A DNA stretch of 64,000 nt from Toxonevra muliebris (GCA_963691655.1 OY829326.1:89211235-89275234), one strand, 5' to 3'; counted from the first letter of the stretch, positions 35,401-49,479 are shown. Program-made: numbers and translations. Notes: generated by a model from the sequence alone, not told the origin.

Positions 35401-38400
35401 ATAAACTCACCACCAGGCCGATATTAATAGTGATATCGAGTTATATGAGTATATATTTTAAAAATTTGTTTAAAGTACTATCCAAATAACCTGTTATTTT
35501 AATTTAATTTTTTTTCGGGTTTTGGTTTCGACCAAAAATGACTCAAAGAGATGTATCAAATTGTTTCATAAAAATTTTTTCTCAAAGGAAATTAGAAATT
35601 TTAATTCAAATTGTTTTCTCAAAATAGATCATTTAACAATACAAATCCATCAGAAAATTCATAATCAAGATTTTGATTTAGATTTTTGATCTGAATTTGG
35701 TTCTTTCTTTTCTTGGTTTGAACTTCGATCTAAAAAATTATTGAAATTTGGTCAAAATTTCCGCCTAAATTTCTATCCGATTTTAGTCTGAATTTTGGTC
35801 TCAGTTTTTTTCCAGTTATCTTTTAATTTTTGACCTGTATTTGGTAAAATTTTTGCCCTAGCTTTTGGGTCTAGGTCTGGGTTTTGGTCGAAAGTGAGTC
35901 TGATATTTATCTTTTAATTTAGTAAAATCAGCCGCTCCCAAACCCAAATCCTAGAACCGCCACTGACAATGGCGGAATATAATAACGTCCGATAAGAGCA
36001 GGTTTAATCTGCACTATTAAATACACGTTTAAAAAATTGTGAAGTAGTTAACCCTCTAACCCGCAAGCTTGAAATAATAATAAAACACCAAAATTTTTGT
36101 TTCCAGTTAATATTGATGAAAGAAAAATTAATATGAAGTCAATTTTTTTATTAGTTTTTGAGTTTAGCAGTTAGGTGAGAAAAACGAAAGGCTGCCCTGA
36201 TGCGGTTTTGCGGGTTTAAGCCAAAAAATAAAGATATATTCGCGGTGTCTTATTTGGCGTCGTAAAAAATTATATGCGCGATAATTTTTCTTCACAAAAC
36301 AAAACTTTGTACACATAAAAATAACTATAAACAACAATGCCGTGATCGCAGAAAGTGCAAACTGACCACAAAAAATGTGTGTTTATTCTTTCTTCAGGTC
36401 TGCCAAATAATTAAAAATAAAATAATTTGCACCCGTAAGGCCTCAGGGCGGAATTACGGGTTAGAGGATTAAAACATAAGCTGAAATTTTTAAAAATACT
36501 GCGAAAAATTAAGTAGTAAGATGTGCGTGATCTTAGGTGTACCATTTCCAAATATATATCTCGCTGGATTAGATCACAAGGTCGTACTCAGTCTTTTGTC
36601 TTCACGTAATGTTTATGAGATATTCATACGAAAAGTTCTGATTACTTTTTCGAAATAATTTTTATTTTTAATTCACAGCAAATTAAAAAAAAATGTACTC
36701 TGTCTTACTCAAAATAAATCGTGGTTATTCACTCATGCTGTAACTGGTTATAGGTTCCAGAGTAACATAATGATTTACTTCTCAGCAAGTATTACACTGT
36801 GCGACACCACTTTTTTTTTCCTACATTTAGATATTTCTTCAAAAAATTTAATTTTAAAAACAATAGGATTCAAAAAACATAAGACACGTACACATGAGAG
36901 GAAAGTTCACTAAAGCACATGAGAGAAAACTACGAGAAGTCGACTCTCTGCTTGATTGCATGTAGCCGATTAACAACTACATAACTTCGTTTCTTACTGG
37001 TTTCGTATGAGTGCAGCGCCATTTTTCACGGGACCGTTGTTGTTGAAGCTTTTTCACTCATCCTCTTTCTATTTTCTGAAGTTTTTTTTCTGTTGATACT
37101 CTCTACACTTATCGGCACAAACACGATGTAGTACACGTATATAACACATGAGAGGAAAGCAACTATATGCAATCAAGCTCTCTCTCTAAAGCAAATGAAT
37201 AAAACTGCGAGAAGTCGACTCTCTCCATGATTGTATGTAGCCGATCCCCATATGACCTCTCTCGCTAAGCACTAACAACAGCATAACTTCGTTTCTTATT
37301 AGTTTTGTATGAGTGCAACGGCAACGCGACTTCCGTTGCAAAATTTTTCGATTTGCCTTCGCTAGAAGTTTCACTTCAATAAGTCCAAAATGAATAAGTA
37401 AAAATTGCAACAACTTAATTCAAAAAGCCAATGAGATGGGGCAAAATCATAAAGTGGTAAAGTGGGGCAATGTAAGACGTGGGATAATGTAAACACGACC
37501 ATATCTACTACTGTCATCTGTTGTTTTCAATACCATCTTTTTTTCTACTAGTAATTCGATCGTCCCCATGCAAATTTAGTTGTTCTCTGAGATAGGTGCC
37601 AAATTTTTTTTCCAAAAGTTTTAGCAAGTAATTACAAAAATTATGTTTCAGACAAACTATTCGTAGGTTTCTTATAGTCAATGTATCGATGATCAAATGT
37701 TGACACCAGTTTTTCACCACTTTTGGAAGAGATGACAAAAAAGCAATACATGTATATAAAGAATATTTCAAAGTGGTTTTCAAATTTTAATAAGGAAAAA
37801 AATGTTTTTGGAATTATTTACGAAATTTACTGCGTTTTGTCTTCTCGTAGTGGAAAAAATACTTATGAAGGATCAACGTATGGTCATCGATATGTATATT
37901 GTTGGTTCCTTTAATATCTTTCAAGATCTAAAAAGGTTTTGCATGGCGTCAGCGGCGCAATGTGAGACACGTTATATTTTGTGTTTTTATTAATTTTAAT
38001 CATTATGGTACGATAATACAGTCCATTTCATAACTATATCACCACGCTTTTATTTAAATTTTTAAAAAGAAATTTTTTAAATTTGCCAATCCTCTTTTGT
38101 ATATAAATTCTTTATTTATACTTTATTCCATGAATTTACAAAAATAAGAATTCTTCTAATAACCAAGATAATTAAAGAAATTCTTCTATTAATTAAAATA
38201 CAAATGACTGGAGTTATACTGAAAGGATTGTGGTGTATCTTTGAAGTTTTTTCTGGTAAGCACAAACGTCAGAATAATTGTTTTCACAAAATGATATGCA
38301 TCAGCAACACCAGAGTTCTTACTGAACATCTCAAGTAATTTCTGAACAGATGTTTGGAGGAAAGAGAGGGTTTCCGTTAGTATAATACCACCATCTTTGT

Positions 38401-41400
38401 GAGCAGAACCAAAAATTCGTGTTGTGGTGAGAATGGCGTTAGTACTATTGGCTGATTTACTAGCTCAGTTGACCCAAACCCTATTGAAAACCTTTAGGAG
38501 AGTAAAGTAAGAAAGATATACGCCACCGAGTAGAACAACAATGTGGCCAAGCTAAGAACAGTGGTTGACTTCAGTCGGTTTAGAATTTCGAAGGAACTCA
38601 ATAAAAAAAGGTGAGGAGTAAGCCAAATAAACTTTCCGTTTTACTGGAAGAAAAAGGTGTTCAACGGACTTATAAAAATAAAAAAAATGTTTAAATGTTA
38701 TAAACTTTGTGTTTTAATTAAATGGAAACGGTGATATAGTTATGAAACACAATGCTAGTTTGTGCGACCTAAGAACTGTTTGAATTGAATCACCTCAGTT
38801 TAGTTTTTATATATTTATAAAATTTTTTGTTTGTTGTTTTGTCAACGTATCATAGTAAGATTTGCAATTTAGTTATGAGGTTTTACATGCATCATACTCG
38901 TATATAACATAATGAAGCTAAGCTTTAAAATAGTCAAACTTTAAGTAGTCTTATTAATGTAAAAGTAAGTATTTAATAAATGTAAAACAATATTCATATT
39001 CAAAATTTCCATCTTAAAAATTTGGTATAAACATCAGAGTAGGATTTAAGCACAATCTGTATGAATTACCTAGTGGAAGAAGGATCTAAGAGAGCATATT
39101 GAAAGAATAGCCCTTAGTAGTATGGTATATCAACTGCGTATAATTTTTCTATTTCTTTCTGGGTAATATTATGGTATAAGTGAATATTCCATTAACGGTT
39201 TATGAACCAAGATGATATCGGCTTTACTAATGAACTTGAATAATTGCAAGCATTGGAAAAGTAAAAATCTCAATATTTTATGCTTATAAGGTCGTAGTGT
39301 GACTCTGCAAGTATGACAATCTAAACTCGGATCTAAACTTGAAATATTTAGTTGAGCCTATACCCTCAATTTCTTTATTGCCTGCCAAGTTGATACTTGC
39401 AGAAGTTATCCTCCTCAAAAATGCGTTAGCGAAATTCATAATTTGGAATAATTACATATGAGATATTAAACTATAGTGATTATTTACTGATAAATCAATT
39501 CATTTATACGTTTTAATTATGATCCCTTTTTCAACATCCGCTTTCTAACTACTTAATACATTCATTAAAAGTTAAGTTTTAGTTCAGACTTGCTAGAGGC
39601 AACTTTGCTTAATTTCTGTTATATATTTTATAAAATTTTGATTAACATTTACATGAAGCAATAACAAGTAACTATATTGGAATAATCTTTGTAACATTAT
39701 AATACATACATTATTTAGACATCAATTTTGGATTTTATTCTATGTTTTTGTGTATAGTTATCTCCAATTTTAAGTGTTTTTGTTTCATTTGTTTATGTTG
39801 TTAACTCAGGAACGCGTGTATAAAAGAGTGATTTATGCTTATGAATATAATTTTTATATTTTTCTGTCTTGGTAAGATATGAGTAAATTGTTGTTAACTA
39901 AATTCAATTTATTTAATTAAATTATCCCCATAGTTAATTTAATCCGCTTTAATTTGGCGCGCATACGTAAAAAAGCGTCTAATTTTAGGTTTGAAGCGTG
40001 CAAGCTTTTCCAGGTTATGACTTGGACGCCAATCAGTGCCAACAACAATAATTTGTGATAATGTGAAGAGCATCGTTTTAGCAAACGATGATGGTGTTGA
40101 TGAGGGAGTTGCCAGCTGTTCACAAATGCTGTCAACGTGGTTGTTGCCGTCACCGTTGCTGTAGTCGTGGTTGAGGCACTCGATGATGCTGCGCTACTAT
40201 GGTGGAATGTTTGAAATGTGGGACGAGGATAGATTATGTGCACTGGTGGCGGTTGATCAATCTCATCGAAAAGCGATGGATCGTAACGGAAATCATTGAC
40301 ATCAAGCTCGTGATACACTAAACTCGAGGGATTCCAACTGCTGTAGTGGCAGCGTGTTTGAGAGATAAATAGCAAGCGTGTGATCAAGATCGGTAAAATG
40401 TTTTAGATTCTTCTTAAAAATAATTCTATCATATGTATTGTGTATATGTAAATACTTTAATGTGAATACATACATATAAGCTTCTAGCCATCAAAAATAA
40501 ATTTCGTGTATACTTTATTTGACTTACTGTGGACACGTGTCAACGTTGACACCGCTTACAGCGGCGCTGCCAAGTTGTATGATGCCATTCGATTCACCCT
40601 CAACTACACGCACACAACCATTGAAATTCTTGGTGTAACGGCCGCCAGTAAATTTGACGATATCAGGAGTGCCACCTGCAAATGTAAGAGATACCGATAA
40701 CTTTGTCTACTACTTTCTACTCTTTCATCTGAATCCTACCAATAAAGACATTTCCTGGCAAGCTCATTGTCTCCTTGCCGGTTGGTCTCGTCTCACCCGC
40801 ATCCAGCAAATGATCCAATTCCAACATCGCTGTATTGTCGGTACGTTTTATCAATACGATATGACGACGACCATCATCAACACGTTTGTCCGGGTTGCGT
40901 ATAACGGTCTCTTCTCCATTCAAACGGAAGGAGAACTCAACAATACCATCAACAATGGCCAATGCCATAAAATCTTGCCCTGTATATTCTTCACCTAACT
41001 TCTGGCCCCACCAGAGTAGTAAACCATTTGGATCTGTGGTAGAGAATACCATGGCAGCAAATGAGTATTTCTGTTCGACAGTGGCTTCAAATTGTGTGCG
41101 GTTGAGCTCGAGATAACCATTGCCATGGAAATTGGCATCATATTCAATGCTGATGTCTGAAGATAGAGAGGGAAATAAGTGTAAGTTTATGATTTCAGGT
41201 AAAGCGTTGATCACTTACGATCTTCGCAATGTTGACCCGAAAATCCAAGTGGACATGTACATAGAGCTACATCATCATGTACGCTGCAGCTACCACCATT
41301 TTCGCATGGATCACTGGAGCAAGGATCTTGAACTTGGGGTTCTTCATGATGTGGTTCTACTTGCGTTGGTTTTGATGGTTCGGGTCGTGCGTAATTTGCG

Positions 41401-44400
41401 AAATCTTCGTTTTGATCGATTTCGTTGATTTCGCCACAATTTTGAATATTCGCTGCATCTTCTATATCAGCAATCAGATTGATTTGCCGCTGAGCTTCAT
41501 GTAACTGTAATCAACAAATCATTGAGTATCACTATGCACATATACAGAAATTTGGATATACTTCAGCAAACTTACATTTGATATGCAGCCATCAAAACTT
41601 TTCGTAATATTAACTGCGCGATTGAGTTTCACATTCTCATGATCATAGCCACCAATATACATTGGGGTCTTAATGTAGAGAGTGCGCGCCAATCCAGTTG
41701 CCTTTGCTTTCTGCTCGGGCTCATCGCCGACTCGTAAAATTCCCTCGCCGAAGCGACGCGACACTTCAATTTCAGTCCATTTATTAACAGGCAGTGGATT
41801 GAGTGATTGCACTATGACAGGCTTCAAACGAGCGCCCGTATTGATAATCAGTTCAGCGTGTTTGTCGTGTAGTACAACAGCGATAAAGTCACCGCTGGGC
41901 AGTTTCGATTCGGCAGCATAAAGTAGTACGGCATCTTCAAGCGTGTTGGGCCGTACTTTGAATTTGATGTTCAGTTTAGAGGCACGTGGGGTGCTGAAAG
42001 AAAGGATATCAAATGAAAACCACCATCCAATTAAAGATGAAATAAACTTACCCATAGGCTGCATAACTGTTGGTCTTGAAAGCCAAGCTATTTTCATTCA
42101 AGTGCTCAATATATTGGCAGCGATCGCCGGTCTTGTTTAGTGGGCATAGGCATTCCATGCCTGTTTCGGTATTTTCACAGCGTCCAGCGCCACAAATGCC
42201 TGGTGTACATTGTGTGCCTTCGACAGCACAATTGCGTCCCGTCCAACCTTGCTGACAGATGCACGTGTATGCGGATTCAGTTTGACTTTCCAGACAGATG
42301 CCACCATTTGAACACGGATTGTCTTGGCAAGGTTGGCATGCAGTAATTCCTTCTTTGAATTTGGCTTCCTTCATGAGTTCAATGATGGTACCCTGCAACG
42401 TCAGGCGACTAACACAACCAACAAAGCCAACTTGCTGCTCAACAGCATCATGCGGCAACATCTCCCAATTTGGCACGCCACCAATATAGAGATCTTCTAT
42501 TAAATCTAATGGTGATATTTGTGAGAGTGTGGGGAAGGCCACAGGATGTTGATCATCGACTTGCATGTAACCATCACGGCGGAAACGATTAACACGTATC
42601 GTATGCCATTCGTTGAGGGTGACTGGCCGTTCAGCGCGTATTACCATCGGTTTGCCATCGAAGTCAAAGCGGAACTCGGGATAGCGATCTTTGAGTGATA
42701 GAGCAATATAATCACCGCTTCCACGTTTCTGCCCGTTGAAAAGTAACAACCCATTGGCTTCTTCGGGCCGGAATGTGATGTCGAAATTGAATTTTATGTA
42801 GGAATCAGGCAATGTGGGGAATGCCATATAACTGACAGGATCTTGATGGAATTGTGGTATGGCCCCGGTAACCACGAGTATGGTGGGATAATCGACAGAT
42901 TCACCATCGGGTGTAGTGGCGGTACAAATGTAAGTGCCTGCATCACTAGCTTGTACATCGTGCAATGATAGATGATCCTGTGTGTGTGTGCATGTGTATG
43001 TAAATGAGCATAATCATGAAATCAATTTGAAATATTTTCCCTTCTACTTACATTTAAAATATCTCTGCCCGTTTGCATTTGCCCATATTGCCTGGACCAT
43101 CTGTACGTGGGTCTTCCACTGCCGCTATCAGCATCACAATTCAATTTGACGAGTGAGCCAACATTGGCGTGTTCAATTTTAGGACGTTTCCATTCATGTT
43201 GTGACTCTTCGATTTCCAACTCATAGCTTGTAGTGTAGAGATCACCCTCGTCGGTTTTACATTTACATACATAATTGCCAGCATCAGCGGAGGTCACGTG
43301 AGAGATTATCAAACGATTTCCAATTTGCTGCAGAAAAGAAAGGGGAAAGCTGTCATTTTTTTTGTCGATCAATGACGATCCTACGATTTAGCTTTCATGC
43401 AAAGCAAAAACAAAATACCAAAATTTGTGGTTGTTTCGCATGTAAATCAGGCAAAGGCAGATTCGTTCGAAGTACAGATAGTGGCAGCTAATCGATACAC
43501 GCCGGTTTCATAATCGATTGATAGTAGAATTATTCAGTAGGTGAAGGCGGTGTAAAACGGACCATTGACGTTTCTCGGGTGGTCGCTCAAAGAACGTGTG
43601 TTTTTTACGATTTTCACGTCAATGTTTATACCTCTAGTTCTAAAAATATGGCGCCTAATGTCCTTAATGTGTTTTTTTTTTGGTAAAACATAAATATTTC
43701 GGTTTCACAAAGTTTTTCGAAACATCAGCTGTAGTTGGTAAATTTATTTATATTACTAAACGGAGGTGAACCATGGTTGGCAACAGTCTCGTTTTCGCCG
43801 GAACTGTCCAGTTTTTTTGATAGCCTTATAAAAAAAATATTTTTTAAGAAAATCAGCCATTTATCGAAAAAAGCTTGATAAAATTATATTTCCAATGATA
43901 TGGGAATTCCTCTTTCGGGTTATATTGTTATATTCTGTATTCCAGTGTTATAGAATTTTTTGCTCGGAAGATTAACTCAGCGAAACGGCCCCCCCTTTGA
44001 TCATGGTCACATCAAGTTCTGCTCCGTTTTCAAATATTGAAAAGTTGGCAACCGTGGGGTGAACAAGGAAGAATTCGGTGGCATTTTGCGAGAACTTCAA
44101 TGGCTTGATCGTGAATAAAAAACTGTTGAAGAAAGTCGATGGGGGAAAGTGGGTTGCTGTTGGTGTTAATGTTTGTGTGCTAGAACTGGAGAAGACGATC
44201 ATAGCAAGCTCAATAATGAGAGAAAGATCGGCGAGTCTACTTTCAAAATTTGTAATTTCGGTCTCGATGGTTTTTAATTTCTGGTCAGATTTAAACTATG
44301 CGAAAAATATCCCATTTTCCTCATATTTTAATTTTACACCTTTATTTGTCAAAGAATCTGATCAAAAATGGCAATTTCTATTTTTATCCTATCATATGGA

Positions 44401-47400
44401 ATAAGTACTTTGGGTCGAAATTTAGTTTTTGGAAAAGAGCAAATATCTTAGGCAAAATAAGAAGACTTCTTCACGAACAAATTGGTCTTTAGAACGCACT
44501 GCTATCGTTTAAGATTGGTTTTTAATTACAATTATACGAAAAATTATCCGTTTTACCCTCTCCTACTTTATATTTTTTTGATAGCTAAAAAAAAAAATAA
44601 TTTTTTTTTTGTATTTTAGAATAAAACTGTTTAAGGAAGGATTAAAATAATATTACTAAATTTGAATGCATCCTGATGATTTATTCTATATAGATGATAC
44701 ACAGTTTTTTGTAATCACCCATCCTCTGGCTCCGAAATATGAAGATGCTTTTGAATTATACTATTGATTACGTAAACTACATAACGCCTTTATATTTTAA
44801 AGAAAATTTTTAAATTAGTGATAAATAAACGCGAACTTCATAGTGAAAATTTCAACTATTCCAGGATAATGGGATTATTTTCGAGATGGAAACCAACAAT
44901 TAATCGCTTATTATAATTTTTTGCTTTTTGATCTCGTTAAAATTAATTCACATAACTTAAATAATTTAAGAACTAGATTCAAATGACTTTAAAAATGAAG
45001 AACAAATTACTGATTACAAAATGATTGATTCTGATTAATTATTTCATTCATAATCAATGAATATAAATAATTATTGAAAATTAAATGTAGTGAGTTTCAA
45101 TCGCAAATAGTTCCATCCTTTTATTCCCGTAACCGCAGGTTAATAGCCATTTTGGGTTAACTGTAACCGGCGATTATCTCGGTAATTGATAAGATTATTG
45201 AAAATTTTTTTATTTTTTTGAACGCACTCGTTTGACCTTAAAAAACATTGAGAAAAGTTCCTTTTTGAAATCAAAAAGTCAAAACTATTTTTGATTTTGA
45301 AAACAAATGGTCAAATTTTGGATTTTTTAAATTTTATTTATTTTGTTTCAAAAGATTAAATAAAAGTCGGATGAAAATGCGTTGAACGAAATTTTCTAAA
45401 TGCCATAGGTGATCAGTTACATGGATCCGAACCAGGGGCTTTTTGACCGAAATATCACAATTCTACCAACTCCAATTCAGCGAGTTTTTGGCCGATCTCG
45501 TTCAAATTGGTGTGGTAACTACTATCCAATAGGACTGAGCTTTGTGCAAGTTTAAATCCGATAGATTTTATAAGTGGGTTCCCTTGAGATGAAATTCCCC
45601 ATATATTTCAAAAATAAAGAAGTAAAAAGTCTAGAAAAAAAATATTGAAAGTTTGATTAAAAGAAATTAAGTAAAGAGGAAAAGAATTGAAGAAAAACTT
45701 ATAACAACTAATTAATTAATGAGTAAAATATTTTTTAAAATTTTTCAGGCAATACTTTAAACGAAGAAGTTCACTCATATTTGAGCGTTCCGAATTTGAA
45801 CTGCGAGCTTGATCCAATCGATTATTGGAAAAATAGTGTATGGTTTCCAAACTTGAAATCACTAGCTCTCAAATATTTTTCATTGGATCCGTTGCTGGAG
45901 CCCTCAGAAAGGATATTATCTACCTCAGAGCTTATAACTACAAACTACCATACCCTGCATTCAAAATTAACCCTGCCAGTTGTTAATTTTGAAAATTAAC
46001 ATTTTCTTTTTGTTCATTTTTTTAATTAAGTTAGACCACACCGCCGTTCGGAATCGGCGTTAAACTGTAGGCCCAACTATGTGGTATCACAATGGGCTGT
46101 TCAGGCCTAAGTGTGCCTCTCGACAGCCACTCGAACGTAACCTAGATCAATTTTTTATTAGAGATCAAGTGGCCGACATTGTTTTTATTTCTCATATACA
46201 TGTTAGAAAAGATTGCTACCAGTTTTTCTTTTCCTCTCATGAGGAACGTCAAGAAAAGAAAAATTAAATTTTTGAAAAATTTTAGGTTCAAAAATGAGTT
46301 GTGGCAATTTTTTTTTTTAAGTCAACTCAAAGGAAAACGGCTCTTGATTTACATAAATTTTTAATAACTGTATGAAAAGCAACCATTTTTTAATCACTCC
46401 CGCAGAGCTTACAGCTACAATTAATTTGAGGATCGTACTTCTTATCGTACTTGCTTATCCTAAACTTTAATAACAAAGTCCAACAGCATTTTTGCAACAG
46501 AAGAGCCACCCTTTAATCCTGAAAGGGAATGTTTTGTAGACCATTTTTGTAAAACAAACTTGGCAAAGTTGTATTGCAGAATTTTACATGGGTCATTTCT
46601 GTAGAATATTTTAACCCTTTAGTTCCTCTTTTTATGGGACAATTTGACAATTCCACAAAAATTTTTGCCAAAAAAACACATAAAACTCATATATATAACG
46701 GTTAACGGCTGATAAAAAAAACTAGTTTTTTTATTTCAATCAAAATTGTAATTGACGCAGAACTAGCACGCGCTTGATATGTGATCTGCCGGTTTACTCC
46801 AAGTCATGGACGTAGAAAATGCCAGTGCCCTGTCACCGCCTTTATATCAGGTCAACTTTCTCAACTTGTACATATAACTTTTGGTATGAAAATTTTAGAC
46901 AAAAATTATTTATAAAATTTCCTACTTTTAGAACCCCTACTTTTACACCCCCTACTTTGGGAGTTGAAACTCAACTAATACCGTTTTTGTGCATTACTGC
47001 AGCATTTGCAAAAGCAAAAACGTTCAAAATGTACTGGCTGCTGGTCTAGCACTAGCGGCAAGAAGGAGCATCGCTGCAACAGTCCCTTACTGTCAAATGC
47101 GTGATCAGAAGACAAATATTGGCGTTTTAAACGCTTTTGTTTCTGCAAATGCTGCAATACTGTATGGCCGAATATACCTTACGTGTCTATTAGATTTTCG
47201 TTCCTACAACATTTATGAAAATCAGAAAAATCGGTGCCGGATGCATTGTCACCGTCACTTTCGCGTTCAAATTAAATTAAAAGAGAAAGACGGAACCTCT
47301 GTAAGAGACATTATTAACAATCATATTGATTGCCCACTTCTGCTTCAATTAATTGGCTTTTATTGTCCTACTCGTAACTTAAGATCTAGAAGTCTTTTTT

Positions 47401-49445
47401 ATGAACCTTATCATAGAGTAAACTACTGCCGCAATGAGCCTATAACACGTTGTTTAAGGGAAGCAAATGAAGTCTGCGGCTACTTAGATTTTTATAATCA
47501 TTCAAATCGATGTAAATTTAAAAATCGTTTAATTATGACACTGCAATACCCTAGTTAATTATTATTTAAGTTAGCATTTAGAATATCTAGTAGTCTTTAA
47601 GAGCATGTACTCTAATTGATGAAATTGAAATAAATAAATAAATAAATAAAATAAATCGCACTAAATATTCGCACTGAATTCAATCGCTCTCGTAAGCTCG
47701 CACAGAACTGAATATAAGTACGGTGCAAAAATATGTACCACTTACATTCAGCCACATACATTATCTTTTCGTCCGCTATTGTAGCAGGACACAATGCAGT
47801 TTCTCCAAGAAACTGGTCTCTAAACGGGAAATCATCATACCCATATATGTGTGGGTGTACATGATTACACCCTGGACAAAGTCCCCGACCCAACCAATTG
47901 TATGAGAATTGGCGGCAATGCACCTGTATTAGTGCATAGCGGAGTCATACCGTTGAATTCTCACTAGAAAGTCAACGACACGAGAGAACCAAAGTTTTCC
48001 CGTTTTTCCGCAAATTTACAACAAATACACCTCTGCGCTCTCTTACAGAAGTTTCCATATTCCCATCCTCAGTAGTATAATCTAGTACTAAATGGTACTC
48101 TTTTTTTTTTGTGAATGTGGATATCGGCCAAAAAGAAGAGGAAGAATGACAGGCAAAAGATAAACAGAGAAGAGAAAGAAAAGGTTAGGAAGTGCAGCAC
48201 GCTGCTGCGCTTTTTAACAAAACTAAAATTAAATAATTTTAATTTCGCGAGTAACGCGCAGCGGAATTAAATCGCGATAACCTAGGGACGTCCCCTTGTT
48301 GGTCAAAATTAATGTTACAGTTATCTAAATCAATCATAATGCTGAATTCACATTACAGTATATTTTATTTATGTGGGTAGGCTGCTATTTCCTTTTAGTA
48401 ACCGTTATATATAAAACTTTTATGTCTTTGGTGGCCCCTAGTGAAATTTTCTGGCAAATATTTTTGTGAAATATTTTAATCCTTAAATGTCTCTTTTGAA
48501 AGGACTTTTCAGGTTTTCATCAAAAAATGGGTCAAATTGTCCCATAAAAAGTGGAACTACAGGGTTAAAATGCTCTACAGAAATGACCAATGTAAAATTC
48601 TACTACACAGCTTTGCCAATAAGATTTTCCTCATACATCAATTTATAAGACTTTTTTCACTTAGTATTCAGCTCCCTTCGACCAAAAAATTTAATCTTTG
48701 ACCCACTGTAAAAAAAAAAACTGAGACGTGCTGGACTATAAGTTTATTTTACAAATATGGTCAATACAACATATGATTTCAGGATTATAGGGTGGCTATT
48801 CTGTTGCAGCCAAAAAGTCTTAATTTGTTGGACTGTGTAACTGGAGGTTTCTCAAGTGGTTCATGCAATAATTCGTATTATTATGTAATTACTAAATTCA
48901 TTCATATAATAAATACAATAAGAATCAGTCTAATACATAATAAGATATATAAGTTGTTCTTACCTGTATATGTGGAGGTAATGGTTCGCCATCGGCTCGT
49001 TCCCAAACGACATCAGTATAACTGCTATCAGATGAATAACATTCAACTTCGGTAGATTCACCAATGCGTAAATTCGAATGCTGTTGATCCAACTTAAGGC
49101 TGAGATCACGTGGACGTGTAGGATGTACAGGCTGAGGTGGTGGGTATGTGGGTGCAACTGCTGGTGGTGGTTGTGGAGGACGTGCTTGGGGTACATCAGC
49201 TATTTCGGGTTTGTTTAATGTTTTCACACATTACGAATAATATCGATTGCACATCGATAACAACAAATCAATGAGAAGAAGCAATAGAATTCCACAATTC
49301 AGATATGTGTGTTTGTGTTTTTGCAAATGATTGAAGCCCAGAAATAACGGTGAGCAATTTTCAGCAGAAAAGAAGCGAATGTGTTCGATATACGATAAAC
49401 ACATTTTTATTGTTTTTTTTTAATTGTTTACACACACACATTTAA

Positions 49446-49479
<34 letters not shown>

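Larger units (their letters stand above)
32500..40527 (-). other. Last intron of trol (about 8 kb), rich in transposon relics
   Basis: Besides the alternative exon at 39917-40340 it contains a hAT-like element (33833-35965), a duplicated segment (36883-37323) and a Tc1 relic (38019-38755). The remaining DNA is AT-rich with no supported gene. Confidence 0.6.
46474..48837. mobile_element. 2.4-kb foldback element with TAA target duplication
   Basis: The left end CAAAGTCCAACA and reverse-complemented right end CACAGTCCAACA agree at 11 of 12. TAA flanks both ends (46471-46473 and 48838-48840). Long inverted arms (about 46474-46720 and 48395-48837) share GCAACAGAA-AGCCACCCT, TAATCCTGAAA, GAATTTTACAT-GGTCATTTC, TTTTTATGGGACAATTTGAC and TATATATAACGGTTA. 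The right arm has about 120 bp extra. The interior holds an inverted repeat (46994-47165) and a truncated LINE (47160-47655). The end sequence CA(C/A)AGT and 3-bp duplication resemble the other foldback at 17.9 kb. Confidence 0.7.
43328..48963 (-). other. trol intron with nested repeats
   Basis: This 5.6-kb intron holds a hAT transposase tail (45752-45998), a GC-rich repeat copy (46036-46120) and a 2.4-kb foldback element (46474-48837) with a LINE inside. Between 43.5 and 45.4 kb I see only AT-rich DNA and short accidental ORFs. Confidence 0.6.
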
